Shown piece by piece: positions 1-7,019 of a stretch of DNA of 61,632 nucleotides. The DNA is from Clostridiales bacterium (GTDB taxonomy: Bacteria; Bacillota; Clostridia; Lachnospirales; Lachnospiraceae), in NCBI GenBank assembly GCA_021203365.1, contig JAJQBI010000018.1, forward strand, positions 1 to 61,632, given 5' to 3'. The position numbers were made by a program, and so were the translations under genes. The notes below the pieces were generated by a model. It saw only the letters and a program-made list of their open reading frames with translations. It was not told the DNA's origin and made no database searches. Positions within the stretch are counted from its first letter, which is position 1, and each line of letters begins with the position of its first letter.

Positions 1-1
1 A

Positions 2-328
2 TCAATAGGCGCAGCTATTGCGTCTGTAGTAGCAGAAACAGTGGGTGCAGTATTTATGCTAATATATGTGCATAAAAAAAATCTTATTAATTTGCCACAA
101 ATATTTAGGCTATCAATAAAAAATTGGCTTGCCGCTATTCTTATGTTGATTACAATTAAATATGTGTGTAATTCTATCGCTTCATCTATATTCAACTTGT
201 TTTTTATAATTATATTTGGAGTAATGATTTATTTTGTCATTCTTTTTATCTTAAAAGATGATTTTTTTATTAGTAATGTTAAGCTCTATACCGATAAGCT
301 TTTGAGAAGTGGCAAAAATAAACTGTGA
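2..328 (+). CDS. C-terminal end of a polysaccharide flippase (partial)
   Basis: An open frame runs in from the left window edge and stops at 328, leaving about 108 codons. What remains is hydrophobic with basic loops: an SIGAAIASVVAE stretch, then helices around LAAILMLITIKYV and IFNLFFIIIFGVMIYFVILFIL, and a short polar tail. This is how Wzx/MATE-type oligosaccharide flippases end; they move lipid-linked repeat units across the cytoplasmic membrane. The AT-rich composition, unlike the GC-rich genes from 5.9 kb on, is typical of surface-polysaccharide clusters. The stop codon lies inside a 10-base motif (gtgaacttcc at 325) that recurs at 346, the start of the IS end. The family call rests on the C-terminus only. 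Confidence 0.55.
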   Translation, partial: SIGAAIASVVAETVGAVFMLIYVHKKNLINLPQIFRLSIKNWLAAILMLITIKYVCNSIASSIFNLFFIIIFGVMIYFVILFILKDDFFISNVKLYTDKLLRSGKNKL

Positions 329-345
329 ACTTCCAAAGATTGTAT

Positions 346-375
346 GTGAACTTCCCGTAAGTTTTTACGCCTAAA
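346..375 (+). repeat. Left terminal inverted repeat
   Basis: The 30-base block pairs with the reverse complement of 3920-3949. The inner 13 bases are identical, and the outer part (gtgaacttcccg against gttaacttcctg) aligns with one or two small gaps. A second copy of gtgaacttcc lies 21 bp further out at 325-334, so the exact outer edge is uncertain. Confidence 0.65.
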
Positions 376-429
376 GAGAAAAAAATGGTTTGAATGTCGA
401 AAAAATCCCGGTTTTCTGCGACTTTTCGC

Positions 430-458
430 TTGCAGAAGGCCGGGAATTATGCTATACT
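430..458 (+). promoter_or_regulatory. Sigma-70 type promoter of the transposase
   Basis: TTGCAG at 430-435 and TATACT at 453-458 are separated by exactly 17 bp. They lie 39 bp upstream of the transposase ATG, which also has a good ribosome site (aaggagg). Confidence 0.6.
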
Positions 459-496
459 GGATATAGGCGTAATTACACCTATATAAGGAGGCGGCT

Positions 497-2296
497 ATGT
501 ACCTGAAATTCCTCGTTGACATTCCAAACGTTCCGGGCAAGATTACCTACCGGCGGAAGGCGGATACGGACTACGTTTATTATGAGTATGACCGCAAGTA
601 TGACAAGGGAACGCAGATCACAAATCCCAAAAGGGTAACCATTGGAAAACGATCTAAGGACGATCCAGCGAAAATGCTGCCGAACCAGAATTTCCTGAAA
701 TATTTTCCGGAAACGGAGCTGCCGAAGGAGATGGACAGGACATACCGGAGCAGCTGCCTTAGGCTCGGAGATTACATTGTAATAAAGAAGATAATGGAAG
801 AATACCATCTGGAGGAGATTCTTTCACATTATTTCAAAGGGAAAGACCTGGGGTTGTTCCTTGATCTTGCGGCGTATTCGATTGTGACGGAAAGCAATGT
901 TGCACAGTATTATCCTGAGTATGCATATAACCATCCACTGTTTACGGAAGATATGCACGTTTATTCTGACACGAAGGTATCTACATTCCTCCATTCCATC
1001 ACGGAAGACCAGAGTGTCAGTTTCCTGAACGAGTGGAATTCAAAAAGGGATCACCGTGAAAAAATTTATATTTCCTATGATTCCACGAACAAAAGCTGCC
1101 AGGCAGGTGACCTGGAGATTGTGGAATACGGCCATCCCAAGGTGGATCAGGGGCAGCCGATCTTTAATTATGCAATCGCTTATGACACGCATAACCGTGA
1201 GCCTCTTTTTTATGAAAAATACCCGGGCAGCATCAATGACATATCCCAGCTCGAGTTCATGCTGGACAGGGCATATGGCTACGGATACAGGAAGATCGGT
1301 TTTATACTGGACCGGGGATATTTCAGCAGGCAGAACCTCGATGCCATCCGGGAAAAGGGCTGTTCCTACCTGATAATGGTAAAAGGCATGGCATCCTTCG
1401 TAAATGGGCTTGTTCTGGAGAAAAGGGGGACATTCGAGGAGAAACGGGTGAATTATATAGAAGGTTTTGAAGCATATGGAACGACAATAGAAACAAAGCT
1501 GTTTGCAACAGATGAAAAGAACGCCTACGTGCATATTTACCACAGTATACAAAAGGAAAGCGCCGAGCGGACGAATCTGGAGGACAGGATCCGCAGGATG
1601 AAACAGTACATGAAGAAGCATACGAACGAAGTCAGGGAATTCGGCAGTGGTTTTGAACAATACTTTATTCTCCACTACAACGAAAAGACCAAACAGTTCC
1701 AGTTTGCAGAGGAGCGGGTCAGCGCAATCGAGAAAGAATCGAAACTGGCGGGGTATTATTGTATCATATCATCAGAAAAGATGACTGCAAAGGAGGCGCT
1801 GGTTAAATACAAAAGCAGGGATGCATCCGAAAAGCTTTTCCGCGGAGATAAGAGCTACCTTGGAAACAACAGTCTCCGGGTTTATACAGATGAATCAGCC
1901 GTTGGCAAAATCTTCATTGAGTTCGCAGCGCTGATCGTGCGGAATCGCATCTATACATATTTACAGGATGAAATGAAAGAACTGGGAACCAGACCGAATT
2001 ATATGACGGTTCCTGCGGCGCTAAAGGAACTGGAAAAGATCGAGATGGTGCGCCTGACAGACAACGTATACCGGATGGATCATGCAGTCACGAAGACTCA
2101 AAAGACCATCCTGAAAGCATTCGGGATGGATGCGGCACAAGTAAAATATCAGGCTGCTGAAATAAGCGAAAAATTAGCAGAGCAACAGAGTAAGCAGGAG
2201 GAGCGAAAAAATGGCAAGGACGGTCGGGATGGAAGCATTGAAACAGAAGATAGAAAAAGCACAGGAACGTGTGGTCCGCACGAAGGCAGCTTATGA
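497..2296 (+). CDS. IS1634-like (IS4 superfamily, DDE) transposase
   Basis: A 599-residue cut-and-paste transposase. The RNase H-fold core shows the family's blocks: YISYDSTNKS with the first acidic residue (about 190), PIFNYAIAYD, the LDRGYFS block (about 272) with the second, and a C-terminal SEKLFRGDKSYLG block (about 450) followed by the all-helical end. Length matches IS1634-type transposases and no internal stop is seen, so it may be active. The ATG at 497 follows an aaggagg site. The last 86 bp overlap the next small gene in another frame, and the low-complexity tail suggests the conserved protein ends near residue 570. Confidence 0.85.
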   Translation: MYLKFLVDIPNVPGKITYRRKADTDYVYYEYDRKYDKGTQITNPKRVTIGKRSKDDPAKMLPNQNFLKYFPETELPKEMDRTYRSSCLRLGDYIVIKKIMEEYHLEEILSHYFKGKDLGLFLDLAAYSIVTESNVAQYYPEYAYNHPLFTEDMHVYSDTKVSTFLHSITEDQSVSFLNEWNSKRDHREKIYISYDSTNKSCQAGDLEIVEYGHPKVDQGQPIFNYAIAYDTHNREPLFYEKYPGSINDISQLEFMLDRAYGYGYRKIGFILDRGYFSRQNLDAIREKGCSYLIMVKGMASFVNGLVLEKRGTFEEKRVNYIEGFEAYGTTIETKLFATDEKNAYVHIYHSIQKESAERTNLEDRIRRMKQYMKKHTNEVREFGSGFEQYFILHYNEKTKQFQFAEERVSAIEKESKLAGYYCIISSEKMTAKEALVKYKSRDASEKLFRGDKSYLGNNSLRVYTDESAVGKIFIEFAALIVRNRIYTYLQDEMKELGTRPNYMTVPAALKELEKIEMVRLTDNVYRMDHAVTKTQKTILKAFGMDAAQVKYQAAEISEKLAEQQSKQEERKNGKDGRDGSIETEDRKSTGTCGPHEGSL

Positions 2297-2438
2297 CGAG
2301 GCAGTAAACGACTTGCAGAAGCTGCTTGATAAAAAAACGGCGCTGGAAGAACAAGAGATCATAAAGGCGGTTACAAACAGTAAAAAAACTTATGCTGAGA
2401 TCATTCGGTTTCTGACAGAAGCGGAGACGGAGGTTTAA
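2211..2438 (+). CDS. Small coiled-coil protein A of the IS element
   Basis: A 75-residue charged protein starting at an ATG preceded by aggagg, overlapping the end of the transposase gene. It reads as a helical hairpin: a first helix rich in K/E with AYDEAVNDLQKLLDKK, then IIKAVTNSKKTYAEIIRFL. It resembles DUF4315/ErpK-like small proteins of Firmicute mobile elements in size and pattern. It is clearly paralogous to the next gene (YDEAV--L, then A V--S---). Function is unknown; a role in transposition or as a transposase partner is inference from its place behind the transposase. Confidence 0.65.
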   Translation: MARTVGMEALKQKIEKAQERVVRTKAAYDEAVNDLQKLLDKKTALEEQEIIKAVTNSKKTYAEIIRFLTEAETEV

Positions 2439-2442
2439 AAAA

Positions 2443-2679
2443 ATGAAGAAGCAGGACAAAGACCTTTCTCTGGACGAACGGATCAAGGTGGCCGAGGATA
2501 AAGTGTTTAAGTATAAAAAACCGTATGACGAGGCTGTGGAAGAATTGGCCGCATTAGTGAAACTGAAGAAAAAGGGTCGGGACAAAATGCTGCTGGATGC
2601 GGTTTCGACCAGCAGACGCTCATTTGATGAGAGCATGGAGTTTATTCAAAGCGATCCAGAGGATGACAAATGGTATTGA
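2443..2679 (+). CDS. Small coiled-coil protein B of the IS element
   Basis: A 78-residue protein starting 4 bp after the previous stop. It shares the layout of protein A: a basic N-terminal helix, KPYDEAVEELAALVKLKKK, then LLDAVSTSRRSFDESMEFIQ and an acidic end SDPEDDKWY. The pair looks like a tandem duplication with divergence. Its last 20 codons recur in degenerate form at 3843-3902, at the far end of the element. No enzymatic motif is visible; it is probably a helical adaptor protein. Confidence 0.65.
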   Translation: MKKQDKDLSLDERIKVAEDKVFKYKKPYDEAVEELAALVKLKKKGRDKMLLDAVSTSRRSFDESMEFIQSDPEDDKWY

Positions 2680-2869
2680 GGCATGGATTTATGTGCAGGA
2701 AGTCAACATTAATGGCCTGATATCACGGCATATCAAAATCAGAAAAGGCGCAAAAATCCTGTATTCCAGTGCCTCAAAATCCATATACAAACAGCAGTCA
2801 GTGTGGTAAAGTATAAAATATGGACAACGCAACAGAAGACTGACTGTGGTTAAGGAGGAATATCACATC

Positions 2870-3358
2870 ATGAAGGGGGCAAGAACAACAGGCACAGCAA
2901 GTGAAAAACTGTGGATGGAAATGGACAGGCTTGTGTCTGATTCCCAGCCTGGTCGGGGCGGTTTCGGTGATCAGGATAGCTTTGGCAAGCGGGAAATGCT
3001 GTTTATGAATCTGCTGAAAGGCGCCTATGATAATGATCTGGAACTTATCGTGGCCTGCACATATGATACCCAGGCGTCCACCCCAGGCCGTCTGATGGCA
3101 AAGCAGGGTTTTCTGGAAGTAGACGGTATGCGGTTCCTCGTGTGTTTCACAAGTGAGAAACGCGCACGGGAAGCAAAATACAATACTGACTGGAATATAA
3201 TGAAAGCGCGGGATGTGATGAATAATATGTTCAACAAAAAAGCCATCTGGGGATTAGTGTTCAACCCCAATGATAAAAGGATGGTTATTGTCCTGAAAGA
3301 TCTGCTTTCACTGATTATGCCCGGAGAAAAACCGAAGCCAGAGATGTTCAGGGAATAA
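2870..3358 (+). CDS. SseB-like domain protein (IS cargo)
   Basis: About 162 residues from the ATG at 2870, which sits 11 bp after an aaggagg site; a GTG at 2846 is in frame but overlaps that site. The middle and C-terminal parts show the pattern of SseB N-terminal domains: a RFLVCFTSEKRARE block, then IWGLVFNPNDKRMVIVLKDL, i.e. the 'value typed in, FTSxxxA, GLVxNP' layout. SseB-like proteins are common in Firmicutes and have no agreed function. Between protein B and this gene is an inverted repeat (cagtcagt at 2795 and actgactg about 35 bp on). It is probably co-transcribed with the next gene. Confidence 0.55.
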   Translation: MKGARTTGTASEKLWMEMDRLVSDSQPGRGGFGDQDSFGKREMLFMNLLKGAYDNDLELIVACTYDTQASTPGRLMAKQGFLEVDGMRFLVCFTSEKRAREAKYNTDWNIMKARDVMNNMFNKKAIWGLVFNPNDKRMVIVLKDLLSLIMPGEKPKPEMFRE

Positions 3359-3414
3359 GTCAAGTAGATGCAAAACAGCGGAAAACCGCAGTGCAAAAGA
3401 AAGGGGACAACCGA

Positions 3415-3834
3415 ATGTCAAAATTTGACTTCAAAGGCACAGGTACATTTGCCCTGGTGAACAATAAAGAGGCGGCAATTCAACTTTTTGAAGATTACGA
3501 CACCCCTTACCATCTCATCACGAAAGGTGAGAATGCGGGAAAAATCAGGATAAAAAGACTGAGGGATAGTGATTATATGTGGTATTGGGAACAGGAAGAT
3601 GCATTAAAAAGGCAAAGATACGCTGACATTGTGGAGCATTCCATAATATTCCGGGACGTAGATGATGAACTGATCTTTTGTTTCAGCCCGTATCATATTT
3701 TTCATGAAAAAATCGGAGAGAACGGGAAGCCTAAGTATAAAGAGCCAGAAGTGCCTGGCTATGAATGTGAAGTCAGGTACCCAGGGATATATGGAAATGG
3801 GACGGCGACAGCGGTATTTCGAAAGGCATGGTAG
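3415..3834 (+). CDS. Unknown protein (IS cargo)
   Basis: I do not recognise this 139-residue protein. The ATG at 3415 follows an aaagggg site; an in-frame GTG lies at 3391. It is soluble, rich in Tyr, Trp and charged residues (DYMWYWEQED, YHIFHEKIGENGK) and has no signal peptide or membrane segment. The alternating pattern suggests a small mixed alpha/beta fold. It lies 56 bp behind the SseB-like gene and just before the right end of the IS element, so it is cargo. An immunity-type role would fit an SseB neighbour, but that is inference only. Confidence 0.5.
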   Translation: MSKFDFKGTGTFALVNNKEAAIQLFEDYDTPYHLITKGENAGKIRIKRLRDSDYMWYWEQEDALKRQRYADIVEHSIIFRDVDDELIFCFSPYHIFHEKIGENGKPKYKEPEVPGYECEVRYPGIYGNGTATAVFRKAW

Positions 3835-3902
3835 GCACTCGTTTGATTGATGAGATAAAGGTATTTATTCAAATCGATCCAGAAGTCAATGGACTGCATT
3901 GA
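3828..3902 (+). pseudogene. Remnant of a third small coiled-coil gene
   Basis: A 25-codon frame translates to RLIDEIKVFIQIDPE near its end, which aligns with RSFDESMEFIQSDPE at the C-terminus of protein B. The DNA also matches (ttattcaa-tcgatccaga at 2643 and 3866). The rest of the gene is missing. This marks an old duplication or recombination boundary of the cargo block. Confidence 0.6.
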
Positions 3903-3919
3903 GACATGGGAAACGATGT

Positions 3920-3949
3920 TTTAGGCGTAAAATTTCAGGAAGTTAACAC
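3920..3949 (+). repeat. Right terminal inverted repeat
   Basis: This is the reverse-complement partner of 346-375. It lies 17 bp after the stop of the third-copy remnant and defines the right edge of the element. Confidence 0.65.
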
Positions 3950-3995
3950 AAAAAATTTACCCTCAAATTTACCAAAGTTTTTTTCTTAAACCTGG

Positions 3996-4024
3996 TTGCA
4001 AATCCTTGGGCAATCGGGTATAAT
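3996..4024 (+). promoter_or_regulatory. Strong sigma-70 promoter
   Basis: TTGCAA at 3996-4001 and TATAAT at 4019-4024 with an exact 17 bp spacer. No start codon with a ribosome site follows for about 290 bp, so the promoter primarily drives the structured RNA region, and any read-through reaches the nuclease-like gene. Confidence 0.8.
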
Positions 4025-4106
4025 ATCAATAGAAACAGAGATGTTTCTCGTGTGGCGGCACGTAAAAGCTGGGCTGCGCTTGGGCAGGGTAAGTTCCAAG
4101 ACGCTT

Positions 4107-4209
4107 TAGATGCTCGGAAGGGCATCGCGCCCACACCAGGGAGATACGGTGAGTCCGCGCCGGGGACTTAAATTTCCGGCGACTGATAGATGCTCGGAAG
4201 GGCATCGCG
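4107..4209 (+). repeat. Two identical 23-nt hairpin repeats
   Basis: The 23-nt sequence beginning tagatgctcggaagg occurs at 4107-4129 and again, identical, at 4187-4209, 80 nt apart. Each folds into the same 7 bp GGAA-loop hairpin. Sequence between the copies is not repeated, so conservation of the hairpin itself seems to be the point. Confidence 0.8.
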
Positions 4210-4247
4210 GCTGACAGCCAGCATAAAACCGCTATTTTGATTATTAG

Positions 4248-4289
4248 GCGCTGGATGACATAACGGTTGTCCAGCGCATTAATTTTGTC
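4248..4289 (+). terminator. Terminator-like hairpin ending the RNA
   Basis: gcgctgga at 4248-4255 pairs perfectly with tccagcgc at 4270-4277, followed by attaattttgtct. The U-tract is imperfect, so it may be a leaky terminator allowing some read-through into the gene at 4323. Confidence 0.5.
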
Positions 4290-4322
4290 TAAAAGAGAAG
4301 CATATGAAGGGTACCATTAGAA

Positions 4323-4952
4323 ATGAGCAAGAAGCAGGACAGAATAGATATTATCAATAAAATTGAAGCGGCCGCTGCGTTGTATAAACAAAACCTCGTT
4401 GGAAAAAGATTTATGTATGTTTTCGATGATAGATATATAGAAGTGATTTATAAAGCAGAAAATTTTCGCCATTTGACTGGCGTAGATACAAAACTTTCGG
4501 CGAAACAATTTTATGATTATGCGAGGAAAGGGAAATTGTCGGCAAGTCAGATTGGATTTAGTCCCACACATCCATATGCTCTTTGTACTCGTAAGGTTAA
4601 GCATATTAAGGAAGTTGCGGTAATGGCTATGTCGGAATGCTTTATGCTTGAGGATATAAAAACAGATACGATGACTTATAAGTTTGGAACAACGGATCTT
4701 GAGCTTACCTTGTGTTTAAATAAAGAATTGGATGCAAATGGAACCGAAAAGAGTGAGTGTTTCGTGGTACAGTCTTTACGCGATGAGGATTGCTTTTCAA
4801 AAAGCAGCGATGTTTTTACTGTGACTCACATATTTGCAAGACCAAATGATGTAAAAGAATATACAGAATTATTGTTCATGGATAAAACAGCAAATATCTC
4901 AGGCTTACATACAGAAGTACTTGCAAAGTTACATGCAGACCTTATAAAATAA
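4323..4952 (+). CDS. PBECR4-like nuclease-domain protein
   Basis: A 209-residue soluble protein. Residues 15-80 (ALYKQNLVGKRFMYVF, then YIEVIYKAENFRHLTGV and FYDYARKGKLSAS) match the N-terminal pattern of PBECR4, a domain in the Barnase/EndoU/ColicinE5/RelE-like nuclease group seen in phage and mobile DNA. The C-terminal half carries further strands with FVVQSLRDED and VFTVTHIF. In this group conserved His, Arg and Thr residues, as in RHLTGV, are the usual catalytic candidates. It lies directly behind the structured RNA and its terminator, and the gene is AT-richer than the core chromosome. I see no toxin or secretion signal. Family membership is from memory of the motif, not a search. Confidence 0.6.
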   Translation: MSKKQDRIDIINKIEAAAALYKQNLVGKRFMYVFDDRYIEVIYKAENFRHLTGVDTKLSAKQFYDYARKGKLSASQIGFSPTHPYALCTRKVKHIKEVAVMAMSECFMLEDIKTDTMTYKFGTTDLELTLCLNKELDANGTEKSECFVVQSLRDEDCFSKSSDVFTVTHIFARPNDVKEYTELLFMDKTANISGLHTEVLAKLHADLIK

Positions 4953-5027
4953 ACCAGCCCAGCGGTTTGCTTTCCTACCGTGTAGATATTACAGCGGAGG
5001 ATAGCGAACGGATGGGCTGGTTTTATT
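4952..5027 (+). terminator. Long hairpin terminator after the PBECR4-like gene
   Basis: aaccagccca at 4952 pairs with tgggctggtt ending at 5022 and is followed by a T-rich run. The 51-nt interior also pairs imperfectly (ggtttgctttcct against aggatagcgaac), making one long stem. It starts in the stop codon of the gene. Confidence 0.6.
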
Positions 5028-5121
5028 TGTATAAGTGACAATTTTCCTGCCGAATCTTCGTGCAGATTATGGTGCAGATATAACTGGATAAATGTGCGGA
5101 TTGACGGTAATATGCACATAA

Positions 5122-5340
5122 CGAACGGGGAAAAGCATCGAACAAAGCCATCCTCTGTGCGTCCGGTGTATGGCCATGGACCCGCCTCGTTACACAAAGG
5201 CTACCGTGACCGACCACATCGTTCTTCACCGAGGAGACCCGAAACTCTTCTGGGATGAGACCTACTGGCAGGCACTCTGCAAGCTTTGCCATGACCGCAA
5301 GACTCTGACCGAGGACATCAATCCGGAGTACCCGCTTTAG
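5122..5340 (+). pseudogene. HNH endonuclease fragment
   Basis: The 72-codon open frame encodes the C-terminal core of a phage-type HNH endonuclease: zinc-knuckle PLCVRC, then KATVTDHIVLHRGDPKLFWD, then WQALCKLCHDRKT and the stop. The DHI...H...N/H-like metal motif and the two CxxC pairs are intact. The N-terminal 20-30 residues are missing: an in-frame stop (5119-5121) precedes the fragment and no start codon with a ribosome site is present. It is probably a relic of a prophage or mobile gene. Confidence 0.65.
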
Positions 5341-5370
5341 AGGGAAAGAATTTTTTAAAGCATTCGGGAG

Positions 5371-5814
5371 TTATCTCACATTTTTGTTCTCAGTGATCTT
5401 TGTCATGAATTCAGCAGGGGTGATGACGGGAATGACTGACCTTGAGAAATCTTTTGTGTTTCTTGTAACGATATATTCAACGCCGTTTCGATAGGTTGTT
5501 TCAGAAAGTATGGCGTCTTCAAAATCTGAAATCGGGGATGTGAGCGCGTTCCTGCAGTCCATGGCTGTTATGTCAAGGATACCGAAAGACATAAGCAGTT
5601 TTTTTAGGAGAGACCGAGTCTGGATATCGCTGTTGATGTAGTAAATATCTGCAACGGATTTTCGAACAAAATAGTTGTAGCTATTGTTTGAAAAAATAGA
5701 AGGGCGGCGGGTTGTGGCCAATTCCGTATAAATCAGTATAAGTAAGCAGAACAGGAACCGAAAAACACCGACATCCCATCCATCTTCTGGATAAGATACC
5801 GGTGTTTTAACCAT
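5371..5814 (-). pseudogene. PIN-domain (VapC-like) toxin, N-terminus lost
   Basis: The C-terminal 95 residues match PIN nucleases of toxin-antitoxin systems: SVADIYYINSD, then a LLMSFGILDITAMDC block, ISDFEDAILSETTYRNG and EYIVTRNTKDFSRSVIPVITPAEF. Two of the family's acidic metal ligands are present (in DFEDA and near NTKDF). The usual first strand with its VLIDTNVIIDxL motif is absent; it is replaced by an unrelated hydrophobic stretch (FLFCLLILIYTEL). No antitoxin gene is adjacent. It is most likely a dead remnant. If the ORF is translated, it would lack the first catalytic aspartate. Confidence 0.55.
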
Positions 5815-5902
5815 CTGCTTCTTATATACAGTTTATACAGGGTTTATACAGGGAAATCGTTCACAATCTTCCCGCCCTGCAGTTCAGACTTTCAGGTGAA
5901 TG

Positions 5903-7018
5903 TCAGATCTTGTCGCCTCTGCGCACATATCCGATCTGTCCGTCCTCTGCCACAACCTCTTTAATGTGTGTAATGCTGGAGTGCTTGTCCACAACCTGAT
6001 TTTCCACATGTACGTTCTCTCCGATGATGGTGTCGGCGAGGATGATGCTGTTGCGGATCACCGCGCCTTTCTTGATGGTGCAGCCGCGGCCGATGACTGA
6101 ATTCTCAATGGTGCCCTCGATGGTGGAGCCATTGGAAATTACGGAGGAGGTTACCTTCGCGCCGTCAAAATAGTGGGTGGGGTTGGAGTTGTTGGTGCGG
6201 GTGTAAATGGGCCAGTCCTCATGGAACAGCTCGGTGGCGGCCTTGTAATCAATCAGGGACATGTTCGCGTTGTAGTAGCTGGGGAAGTCCGTGATCGATG
6301 CGAAATAGCCGCGGTGTGAAACGCCGCGCACATCCAGTTCGGAGCATGCGGCATTCACGATATCAGGCATGGTGTACATGGAGGAGGTCTCCTTTGCCTT
6401 TTTAACCAGGTTGATGAAGACCTCCTTGGTCATTACGTAGGTGTCCATGAAGATATTGCGGTTCTTCGCGTTGCCGTGGTTTCTCTCCAGGGAGAGAACA
6501 CCCTTCTGACGGTTCAGGTTCAGAATGCTGCAGTTCAGAAAATTCTCCTTGGCGTTGTCCACGGAGTGATACAGCAGGGTGATGTCAGCGCCGGACTCAA
6601 CGTGAGTCTCGAGAAGCTTGGAATAATCCTGGGTGTAAACCATATAATTGGGGGCGATCACTACGTATGGCTGATGCATCTTCTCAATGGACTCCAGGTT
6701 GTCAACATAAGCGGAGATGTCGGTATTGTAGTTGCCGTTGGAGGACATGTTCTGATAAAACAGAATCTGAAGCTTGCCGCTCTTGGAGTTGATGTTGTAA
6801 TGACGGCCGGTTCCCAGATGCTCCACCAGGGAACGGGGGTTGCGGTTGGCATAAACCTGAATGCGCTCAATGCCGCTGTTTGTCATATTGGAGATCGGGA
6901 AGTCCACTACGCGGTATCTTCCGAGGAAGGAAAAGGAGCCGATGGGGCGATAATCCTGCAGACCCTCCACATGAATATATTTCTGTGAAGAATTGACAAT
7001 TCCAAATGCTTTAATCAT
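5903..7018 (-). CDS. glgD: Glucose-1-phosphate adenylyltransferase, GlgD subunit
   Basis: A 371-residue non-catalytic partner of GlgC in Firmicute glycogen synthesis. It has the nucleotidyltransferase fold (RPIGSFSFLGRYRVVDFPISN) and a C-terminal left-handed beta helix (STIEGTIENSVIGRGCTIKKG). The catalytic GGxGxRL loop of the family is replaced by FGIVNSSQ. In studied Firmicutes GlgD raises the activity of GlgC in a hetero-oligomer. The ATG at 7018 is preferred because aaaggggg stands 9 bp before it; a TTG at 7027 is also in frame. It follows glgC by one base, so the two are translationally coupled. Confidence 0.92.
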   Translation of the reverse strand: MIKAFGIVNSSQKYIHVEGLQDYRPIGSFSFLGRYRVVDFPISNMTNSGIERIQVYANRNPRSLVEHLGTGRHYNINSKSGKLQILFYQNMSSNGNYNTDISAYVDNLESIEKMHQPYVVIAPNYMVYTQDYSKLLETHVESGADITLLYHSVDNAKENFLNCSILNLNRQKGVLSLERNHGNAKNRNIFMDTYVMTKEVFINLVKKAKETSSMYTMPDIVNAACSELDVRGVSHRGYFASITDFPSYYNANMSLIDYKAATELFHEDWPIYTRTNNSNPTHYFDGAKVTSSVISNGSTIEGTIENSVIGRGCTIKKGAVIRNSIILADTIIGENVHVENQVVDKHSSITHIKEVVAEDGQIGYVRRGDKI

Positions 7019-7019
7019 G

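Larger units (their letters stand above)
346..3949 (+). mobile_element. IS1634/IS4-type element with cargo genes
   Basis: The element is bounded by imperfect inverted repeats of about 30 bp at 346-375 and 3920-3949, whose inner 13 bases (ttttacgcctaaa) are identical. Inside, all on the plus strand, are a DDE transposase, two small paralogous coiled-coil genes, an SseB-like gene, a gene of unknown function and a 25-codon remnant of a third small gene. Simple IS1634 elements are under 2.5 kb, so about 1.2 kb of this one is cargo. I could not identify an unambiguous target-site duplication; this family can make long or variable ones. Confidence 0.7.
4031..4290 (+). ncRNA. Structured non-coding RNA candidate
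   Basis: The stretch from the predicted transcription start to a terminator-like hairpin has dense pairing. P1 pairs 4050-4055 with 4131-4136 (gtgtgg/ccacac) and closes a junction containing hairpin P2 (gcgcttgg at 4076 with ccaag-a-cgc ending 4104) and hairpin P3 (4109-4126, 7 bp, GGAA tetraloop). Then come P4 (cgccgg/ccggcg, 4158-4181, extended by agt/act), P5 (4189-4206, identical to P3), P6 (ggctgacagcc, 4209-4219) and the end hairpin. GGAA is a GNRA-type tetraloop. I cannot match it to a known RNA family. Possible roles are an RNA antitoxin, a leader regulator of the next gene, or an independent sRNA. Confidence 0.55.

Noticed and set aside
1040..1675. Long minus-strand ORF inside the transposase gene
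   Set aside because: It is the mirror of a well-supported transposase with DDE motifs; the translated sequence shows no family pattern.
2211..2296. Programmed frameshift fusing transposase to small protein A
   Set aside because: The frames differ by +1, and the aaaaaa run would favour -1 slippage. Protein A has its own aggagg site and ATG.
4107..4209. CRISPR-like repeats
   Set aside because: Only two copies with an 80-nt period, each a self-contained hairpin, and no cas genes; an RNA element fits better.
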